From Candidatus Dojkabacteria bacterium (GTDB taxonomy: Bacteria > Patescibacteriota > Dojkabacteria > GCA-002793355): 10,891 bases of DNA. Under the pieces are notes generated by a model. It worked only from the letters and a program-made list of their open reading frames with translations. It was not told the origin of the DNA and searched no databases. Location: assembly GCA_015489555.1 (NCBI GenBank), contig WFZN01000078.1:1-10891 (forward strand), written 5' to 3'. The translations under genes were made by a program, and so were the position numbers. Positions 6,576 through 10,891 of the stretch are shown one piece after another (within the stretch, counting starts at the first letter, position 1; every line of letters begins with the position of its first letter).

Positions 6576-7674
6576 GGCTTACTACATCTTCGAATAAGGA
6601 ACTTAACTCCTTAAACATTATTTCAAACGCATCTTTTGCTGAATCAGCATTTATATCGCACCCTGCTGCGTTTTTATGACCTCCACCGCCGTATTTTTGA
6701 GCTATTAGCGATACATCTATGTTACCTTTTGAACGAAGTGATACAGAGTAACGCCTAGGTTTATTTAAATCAGGCCGCACAACAAAGTAAACCTTTATTT
6801 CTTCCATTTTCGCCAAAATCTCATAAAGTATAAATAGGCGAAGATCTCCAAGTTCATTGTCTTTTAACGCCGACTTATACACATCAGATATAAATGTACC
6901 AGCCAATGCACCGTTTACACGTAAATTACTTATTGCCTCTTTAAAAGCAGAAACCATATGCAACGACAATTTAAGTTCTAGGGCTTTGGCTATATTTTGT
7001 AGTACTCTACCAGGGCTTACCTTGTCTAAAAACGACAGCAACTCTGATACGTACTGTGCTACGTAACTCTCATTAGTGGGTAGAAACCTTAACATTTGTG
7101 TGTCTCCCATAATACCAAACAATATAGCCAAAGCGCTTTGAGTAGTTAATGGAAACTTTAATGTCTTTACAAAAATTTCGTAAACTAACTGTGCACATGA
7201 GGCAACCTGCACGTTAAAAGAAAGTAAGGCATCTTTACTCCCCCCGGTTTTATGATGATCAATAATAATCGTTTTGTGATACATTTGATCTAAAACCTGT
7301 AATATATAAGGATTGTCCACTACTCTATCATAGGAGGAAGCATCTACAATAAACATAAGATCAGCTTCCAACACTGCTTTTTTTACTTTCTTTGTGTCAG
7401 ATTCTTTACGCGCAACCCGTATAGAATCTAACGATAGGCCTTGTGGAATTTGTGACTTTGGCAATAAAGATTCGAACAATACTGGAGTTATAACCACATT
7501 AGAATTTTTAGCCTTAAGCAGATTACTAAGAGCCAACATGCTACCTATAGCATCTGGATCAGGGTGTTGGTGTGTAAAAATAACTATCTTAGCAGCATTA
7601 TTAATTAGGGATAACAAGTTGTGTACCAAATCAGTATAAAGTTTCAAAGATGACATTTTGGGATATTTTAACAT
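6568..7674 (-). CDS. DHH/DHHA1 phosphoesterase (NrnA-like)
   Basis: Enzymes of this family degrade very short RNA or cyclic-dinucleotide products and, in some members, 3'-phosphoadenosine 5'-phosphate, using manganese. In the 368 residues motif I is THQHPDPDAIGS (H35, D39, D41), motif II is FIVDASS (D111), motif III is IIIDHHKTG (D139, H140, H141), and a later GD pair sits in FGIMGDTQM (D191). The DHHA1 domain ends with KYGGGGHKNAAG (329-338), the substrate-binding loop. All catalytic positions are present and the length is typical of NrnA-type proteins. An extended -10 box lies just before the ATG. It overlaps the downstream protease gene by eight bases. Whether it acts on nanoRNA, pAp or c-di-AMP breakdown products cannot be told from sequence. 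M7 is a possible alternative start. Confidence 0.9.
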   Translation of the reverse strand: MLKYPKMSSLKLYTDLVHNLLSLINNAAKIVIFTHQHPDPDAIGSMLALSNLLKAKNSNVVITPVLFESLLPKSQIPQGLSLDSIRVARKESDTKKVKKAVLEADLMFIVDASSYDRVVDNPYILQVLDQMYHKTIIIDHHKTGGSKDALLSFNVQVASCAQLVYEIFVKTLKFPLTTQSALAILFGIMGDTQMLRFLPTNESYVAQYVSELLSFLDKVSPGRVLQNIAKALELKLSLHMVSAFKEAISNLRVNGALAGTFISDVYKSALKDNELGDLRLFILYEILAKMEEIKVYFVVRPDLNKPRRYSVSLRSKGNIDVSLIAQKYGGGGHKNAAGCDINADSAKDAFEIMFKELSSLFEDVVSHV

Positions 7675-7685
7675 ACGGTGCCATT

Positions 7686-7694
7686 ATTCTAACA
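7686..7694 (-). promoter_or_regulatory. Extended -10 promoter for the DHH gene
   Basis: The minus strand reads TGTTAGAAT, a TGn extension plus five of six -10 bases, ending eleven bases before the ATG at 7674. The predicted leader is only about 4-5 nt. No clear -35 is present. Confidence 0.45.
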
Positions 7695-7808
7695 AATAGT
7701 CTTCGTATTAAAACCGACAAGATTGTTAATTTTAGAGACAAGAGGCCAAGACCGTGCTGTTTGCTTTTTAGTTTTTATATCTTTTACATTGGGCAAGCGC
7801 GAAACTCC

Positions 7809-7846
7809 GTTTGGGCGCGGGGCGCAAAGCGCCCCGCGCCCCAAAC
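7809..7846. repeat. GC-rich palindrome, intergenic
   Basis: This hairpin has 17 base pairs with a single bulged C and an AAA loop: GTTTGGG on the left pairs with CCCCAAAC on the right, and the inner ten pairs are CGCGGGGCGC with GCGCCCCGCG. It stands out from the AT-rich surroundings. It lies in the 230-base region between the divergent DHH and HAD promoters. Neither strand has a T run after the stem, so it is not a standard intrinsic terminator. It resembles the second palindrome at 9613-9645 in layout (GC stem, three-base loop with AA, stem of about 15-17 pairs), though not base for base. Confidence 0.85.
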
Positions 7847-7889
7847 ATAAGACAACATACCACATAACACCCTGCTGCAAAATCTCTAC

Positions 7890-7895
7890 TATAAT
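7890..7895 (+). promoter_or_regulatory. Candidate -10 box for the HAD gene
   Basis: TATAAT lies nine bases before the ATG at 7905, which predicts a leader of about three nt. There is no TGn extension and no recognisable -35 at 16-19 bases upstream. There is also no ribosome binding site between it and the ATG. Confidence 0.4.
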
Positions 7896-7904
7896 ATAAA
7901 CAAA

Positions 7905-8768
7905 ATGGAAAACTCCCTTAACAAGCTTGCCCTTCTTGCCTTTGATCTTGACAATACCTTATCACCCCCAACTGGCCCTATTCCCATAAAAATGGCAAAA
8001 CTACTTATAAAACTTAACACCAGGTACCACATAGCTATTATCACCGCCAGAAAAACAAACCAAGTGATAACAAAGGTACTAAAGCCAATACACCATGCGC
8101 TTTTGAAAACATCCTTACAAAAACAAAAATATCCTAAGCTAGTTTTTATAGCAACTAACACAGGCGCATCAATCGCGCAAACCAATCTACACAAAATTGC
8201 ACAGCGTAACAACACAATTAAAAAACCGCCTACACCACGATCTAACCTGTTCAAACGAGTCTACATATCGCCTATTTACCCAGAAGAGCTAACATTTATA
8301 AAAAACACCTTACTTAAAACAGCTTACAAACTAAATCTTATTCCCAAAACAACATATGGTAATCTATTTATACACGACCAAGCAGGAATAACATTTACCC
8401 TACTTGGTATAAAAGCTCCTGACCACTTAAAACAAAGCTTTGATAAAACCAAACAAAAACGAAAATTACTTGTTAACAAGGTAAAACATATCCTAAAAGA
8501 CTACCAGTTATATATAGCAGGAACAACAAGCATAGACATAGTAAAAAAGGGAAATTCCAAAGGTAAAGCATTAACCAAAATAACCAAGTTACTAAAAATA
8601 TCTAAAAGCCAAGTCTGCTTTTGGGGAGATAGTCTTAATAAAGGAGGCAATGATTACTCCGTAATAAAGGCAGGCTTTAACACGCATAAAGTTAACCGAT
8701 GGCAAGATACGTACGTTAAGTTAGAATCAATTGTAAAAACACTAAGCAACGGCAAAAATGCTGTTTAA
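7905..8768 (+). CDS. HAD-IIB phosphatase, eukaryotic-type phosphomannomutase-like
   Basis: This is a cytosolic Mg-dependent HAD enzyme acting on a phosphorylated sugar or similar substrate. In the 287 residues motif I is AFDLDNTLS (nucleophile D14, general acid D16), motif II is IITAR (T47), and ATNTG (84-87) matches the ENG-type loop. The type IIB cap spans about 88-205. Then come GTTSIDIVKKG and KGKALTKI with the motif III lysine, and motif IV WGDSLNKGGNDYSV (D242, D250). The order and the SIDI...KG...GD...GGND signature resemble phosphomannomutases of the human PMM type, although the nucleophile loop has DNT where those have DGT. Substrate assignment is therefore inference; trehalose- or mannosyl-phosphate phosphatases of the same subfamily are alternatives. 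The protein is strongly Lys-rich and its coding strand A/C-rich, consistent with a lagging-strand position. Its UAA overlaps the stop of the convergent downstream gene. Confidence 0.85.
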   Translation: MENSLNKLALLAFDLDNTLSPPTGPIPIKMAKLLIKLNTRYHIAIITARKTNQVITKVLKPIHHALLKTSLQKQKYPKLVFIATNTGASIAQTNLHKIAQRNNTIKKPPTPRSNLFKRVYISPIYPEELTFIKNTLLKTAYKLNLIPKTTYGNLFIHDQAGITFTLLGIKAPDHLKQSFDKTKQKRKLLVNKVKHILKDYQLYIAGTTSIDIVKKGNSKGKALTKITKLLKISKSQVCFWGDSLNKGGNDYSVIKAGFNTHKVNRWQDTYVKLESIVKTLSNGKNAV

Positions 8769-9670
8769 AACCGAAACAACCTCATAAGCTGCGCTATTAC
8801 CTCTTGTTCATTTGCCGGGGTATGAATAATCCCATGAATTGCCTCAGCAGGGCCCGACAACAATACCTCCCGATTCTGCCCTATATAATCAACTAATCGC
8901 TTTGAGCCAATAAAGACCGGTAAGCCTGCAGCCGAAGTTATACGCCAATAGTTTCTTGGATGTCCTAAGACCAGGCGTTTCCCGCTTATCTCCAATAACC
9001 TATAAGCCAAGGCATAACGCATAGTTCCCAACTTCGGGGCAACTGCCCCTCCCTTTAATTGGCCCACACGTCCTACTGTGTCACATCCCGGGCAGAAAAT
9101 AAATCCAAATGGCACACTCCATAACGGCTCATTAAGCTTAAATTTGCCAGATAGTAATGAAAAAACATCGTTAGTACCAAGCATCATTGCAAACATTGTT
9201 AATACATAGGGGTCCACCCCCTCTAACACTCGGGTAGCTGATGGATTATCCCCTGGATTCAGAGACCGTAGATTTCTCAATAATCTAGCTACATCTTCAT
9301 ACAACGCTCCCAATCCTCTTATACTAAGTGGAAGCATCCCCCAGTGGATGATCGCACCTGTACTACGTGTATTATCCGCAAAATCTGCAAAAGTAGTAAG
9401 AACTCTACCTAAATCCCACTGTTCATGCAATACCCCCTCCACCCTAAAAGACCGCCCCTCCCTTTTAAAATAGGAACGCAAAGACCAATTAATCATGTCT
9501 ACGAATTGCCCCATCAATCCTGGAGGTGGCAAAGGAGGACGTATTAAAACAAAAGTTAAAGAGGGGCCTAACTTGTTGATGTACTCCTCCAGTGTGTGAA
9601 TCTGCTCCCTTTCGGCGGGGCGGGGGCGAAGCCCCCGCCCCGCCGTCCCTGCTAAACCCATTTTTACCAT
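8765..9670 (-). CDS. Unrecognised 301-residue protein with palindrome-encoded N-terminus
   Basis: I do not recognise the family. The open frame is long and has a globular composition: LTFVLIRPPLPPPGLMGQ near the start, a helical middle (about 110-175), VPFGFIFCPGCDTVG with a single CxxC pair (C193, C196), RLVLGHPRNYWRITSAAGLP, and a helical end (NEQEVIAQLMRLFRF). One CxxC is too little for a zinc site unless other ligands help. There is no signal peptide or clear membrane helix. The ATG lies 17 bases after the NUDIX stop, so the two are probably co-transcribed, though a TAAAAT box (9679-9684) eight bases before the ATG could start a short-leader transcript. Residues 9-20 (TAGRGLRPRPAE) come from the palindrome at 9613-9645. 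The gene looks more GC-rich than its neighbours. It ends tail to tail with the HAD gene, sharing four bases. The true start could be downstream of the palindrome. Confidence 0.75.
   Translation of the reverse strand: MVKMGLAGTAGRGLRPRPAEREQIHTLEEYINKLGPSLTFVLIRPPLPPPGLMGQFVDMINWSLRSYFKREGRSFRVEGVLHEQWDLGRVLTTFADFADNTRSTGAIIHWGMLPLSIRGLGALYEDVARLLRNLRSLNPGDNPSATRVLEGVDPYVLTMFAMMLGTNDVFSLLSGKFKLNEPLWSVPFGFIFCPGCDTVGRVGQLKGGAVAPKLGTMRYALAYRLLEISGKRLVLGHPRNYWRITSAAGLPVFIGSKRLVDYIGQNREVLLSGPAEAIHGIIHTPANEQEVIAQLMRLFRF
9613..9645. repeat. Perfect GC-rich palindrome inside a coding region
   Basis: A 15-base arm CGGCGGGGCGGGGGC, a GAA loop and its exact reverse complement form a perfect hairpin of almost pure G and C. 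It lies in frame near the 5' end of the minus-strand gene at 9670-8765 and encodes Arg/Pro/Gly-rich residues there. Its length is 33 bases, a multiple of three, so an in-frame insertion would not break the gene. Confidence 0.9.
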
Positions 9671-9687
9671 ATATAATCATTTTACAT

Positions 9688-10377
9688 CTACCACCCCTCA
9701 TCTGTTAAATACCATTCTTCATAATAAATAGAGCCAGAGATAAGGATTGGCTTTATGGGCTTATCTAAACGCTCTGGAAAATTTTGCCATTTGCCATCTG
9801 CCTTAAGTTTTAAATACTCATTATATCTTTGTGGCATGGTTTGCCAATCTGTTTCTTTGGGCGAATCAAAAAAAGCTGGAAATGTGTTCATCTTTTTCAC
9901 CTGCTCAAGTGTAGCCCAAAAATATTTACCCTCTGTTAAATCTGGACGCAGATCTCCTGCAACCTCATAGATATCAAATGTATAAAGATAAAAATCTGAC
10001 TCTATGTTATTAGCCCCTTCTTGATAGGAATCATTCTTAACAGACTTTAAAATAATGTTTCTCTCAATCTTAATAAGCCGCCACTCTATCATATCTAAGC
10101 CGGTTTCTTCTTTAAATTCCCTTATAGCTGTATCTACTGGGTTTTCTCCTTTAAAAATCTTTCCTGCAGGAAAACCAACAAAGCCGTAATAAGGTTGCTT
10201 TAAACGCTGGTAGAAAAGCCACTCGTATCCAGCGTCAGTTTTGCGAATCGCCCGCAAAAGTACGCCCCGTTTTGAATACTCAGCGCGTTTTTTAGAAGTT
10301 ATATCAATATCTAGTACAAACTTTTTACCTTTTGCAGTAAGCTCGTATGTTTTATCTCTTGCTACAATAAGCCCCAT
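9688..10377 (-). CDS. NUDIX hydrolase, downstream part of an interrupted HTH-NUDIX gene
   Basis: It hydrolyses a nucleoside diphosphate linked to another group; the substrate is unknown. The Nudix box is complete at residues 72-94 (G72, E78, R86, E87, E90, E91, G93), inside GFPAGKIFKGENPVDTAIREF and continuing KEETGLD. The fold continues to about residue 160, and an aromatic-rich tail follows (YYEEWYLTDEGW). The first 25 residues (MGLIVARDKTYELTAKGKKFV) are not part of the NUDIX fold but the second half of a winged helix, whose first half is encoded just upstream in the same frame and separated by one UAA. The ATG used here lies one codon after that UAA, so it may be made by reinitiation, or the gene may be decaying. 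The stop is UAG, 17 bases before the next gene. Confidence 0.85.
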   Translation of the reverse strand: MGLIVARDKTYELTAKGKKFVLDIDITSKKRAEYSKRGVLLRAIRKTDAGYEWLFYQRLKQPYYGFVGFPAGKIFKGENPVDTAIREFKEETGLDMIEWRLIKIERNIILKSVKNDSYQEGANNIESDFYLYTFDIYEVAGDLRPDLTEGKYFWATLEQVKKMNTFPAFFDSPKETDWQTMPQRYNEYLKLKADGKWQNFPERLDKPIKPILISGSIYYEEWYLTDEGW

Positions 10378-10380
10378 TTC

Positions 10381-10536
10381 TTATAATTTCTTAAGATGAT
10401 ACGTAAATTGATCAGTAGGGACATCATTTGGTCTAAGCTCACCAAAACTTGCCTTGATCTTCTTAATTAACGTACTCAATATATGCATTTGTATTGGATG
10501 CAATGGCTTTTTATGTTTTGTTTTTATATTTGCCAT
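10381..10536 (-). CDS. Winged-helix N-terminal fragment, same frame as the NUDIX gene
   Basis: This is a 51-residue frame from ATG 10536 to UAA 10381. After a basic start (MANIKTKHKK) it reads HPIQMHILSTLIKK (first helices), ASFGELRP, then TDQFTYHLKKL, a recognition-helix pattern typical of ArsR/MarR-like winged helices. The domain would finish with EMGLIVARDKTYELTAKGKKF, which is exactly what follows after the UAA in the same frame. So the intact ancestor was a single DNA-binding NUDIX protein of about 281 residues, possibly a regulator that senses a nucleotide ligand. A single base change in one codon (for example GAA or CAA to TAA) would explain the break. It is either a nonsense-disrupted gene or a two-part gene read by termination and reinitiation. 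Confidence 0.7.
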   Translation of the reverse strand: MANIKTKHKKPLHPIQMHILSTLIKKIKASFGELRPNDVPTDQFTYHLKKL

Positions 10537-10539
10537 TTT

Positions 10540-10596
10540 TTTATAAGTAACATATTAACTATACTCGTATTTTGCACGGTTTTATGGTGGTGTCAA
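10540..10596 (-). promoter_or_regulatory. Possible promoter region of the HTH-NUDIX gene
   Basis: On the minus strand a perfect TTGACA (10596-10591) lies upstream of the HTH start. The best matched -10 is unclear: TGCAAAATA follows at a 17-base spacer but its hexamer is poor, TATAGT (10563-10558) is 27 bases away, and TATAAA (10545-10540) lies just three bases before the ATG. I list the region, not a defined promoter. Confidence 0.3.
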
Positions 10597-10678
10597 GTGA
10601 AATTAATTTAAACACTCTGTCACATATATGACCTACCCGTTAAGTCACCCTTCTAGGGCCATACGTTTGCTATACCGT

Positions 10679-10891
10679 CTACACCCTAGTTACAAAATCC
10701 CAAAAATTGTCTCTATGCATCACATCAAATTTTACGTTCTGATAAGCTTTACGAAAAGTCGTTGGTAGTTTTACCTTTTCAGCTAATTTAGGGGAAAACT
10801 TAAACTCATAGGCGTAAATCTCTCCATTTACTACTTCAATTAAATCTATTTCTTGCTTTTGCCATGTACGCCAAAAATATAATTTAGCAAA
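10679..10891 (-). CDS. AAA+ ATPase of the DUF4143 type, C-terminal fragment
   Basis: Only the last 70 residues are in the window; the gene begins beyond the right edge. The visible part reads YFWRTWQKQEIDLIEVVNG, EIYAYEFKFSP, TTFRKAYQN, VMHRDNFWDFV and then UAG. This matches the C-terminal DUF4143 region of bacterial and archaeal AAA+ proteins, where the E-ID...E-K residues form a PD-(D/E)XK-like core. Full members have an N-terminal P-loop ATPase of about 200 residues and total about 380-450 residues; that part cannot be checked here. The family is widespread in small-genome bacteria, and its role is poorly defined. A 142-base gap separates it from the HTH-NUDIX gene. Confidence 0.8.
   Translation of the reverse strand, partial: FAKLYFWRTWQKQEIDLIEVVNGEIYAYEFKFSPKLAEKVKLPTTFRKAYQNVKFDVMHRDNFWDFVTRV

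Noticed and set aside
7809..7846. Palindrome as an intrinsic terminator
   Set aside because: No T run follows the stem on either strand, and it lies upstream of both flanking genes, not at a gene end.
7650..7880. Short frames on both strands crossing the GC palindrome in the divergent intergenic region
   Set aside because: They are low-complexity and share the space with two divergent -10 boxes and the hairpin; nothing indicates coding.
10653..10689. CTAGGG...CCCTAG inverted repeat around the stop of the DUF4143 fragment
   Set aside because: The arms are only six bases with a 25-base loop and no T run, so a terminator cannot be supported.
1..10891. Alternative genetic code with UGA as glycine (as in some CPR groups)
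   Set aside because: Long genes contain no in-frame UGA, and the M50-like gene ends at a UGA in a sensible place, so the standard bacterial code fits.

Overview
The window (about 10.9 kb, AT-rich) looks like a chromosomal segment of a small-genome bacterium, most likely a member of the Candidate Phyla Radiation (Patescibacteria). Microgenomates or a neighbouring group is possible, but that is an inference from gene style and not a phylogenetic result. The clues are ribosomal proteins S6 and S18 with extra N-terminal extensions, very short gene spacing, no Shine-Dalgarno motifs, a DHH phosphoesterase, a minimal membrane protease, a membrane-anchored DUF4434-type protein and several proteins with no recognisable family. 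The standard genetic code fits: long frames have no in-frame UGA, and UAG, UAA and UGA all end genes.

Layout from left to right. The 3' end of an unrecognised plus-strand gene (2-790) converges on a minus-strand block that reads, in transcription order: tRNA-Asn (3369-3298), Mn-type superoxide dismutase (3032-2394), rpsF (2365-1967), ssb (1861-1307), rpsR (1271-882). Upstream of the tRNA lie a large membrane-anchored TIM-barrel protein (DUF4434-like, best start 5710) and a translationally coupled pair, DHH phosphoesterase then M50-like protease (7674-5976). A plus-strand HAD-IIB phosphatase resembling eukaryotic-type phosphomannomutase (7905-8768) starts from a divergent intergenic region that holds a GC-rich palindrome. 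It ends tail to tail with an unrecognised 301-residue protein (9670-8765) whose N-terminus is encoded by a second, perfect GC-rich palindrome. Further right is a winged-helix/NUDIX fusion split by an in-frame UAA (10536-9688), then the C-terminal 70 residues of a DUF4143-type AAA+ ATPase running off the window (10891-10679).

How the genes work together: rpsF-ssb-rpsR is the conserved bacterial translation/replication cluster. The other genes look like housekeeping or accessory enzymes (nucleotide turnover, oxidative defence, sugar phosphate chemistry, cell-surface polysaccharide) and not one pathway. I see no CRISPR, phage, toxin-antitoxin, transposase or other clear defence system. The observations most worth following are the nonsense-split HTH-NUDIX gene, the palindrome inside a coding sequence, the recurring placement of -10 boxes only a few bases before start codons (leaderless or near-leaderless mRNAs), and the triple C-terminal repeat of the DUF4434-like protein.
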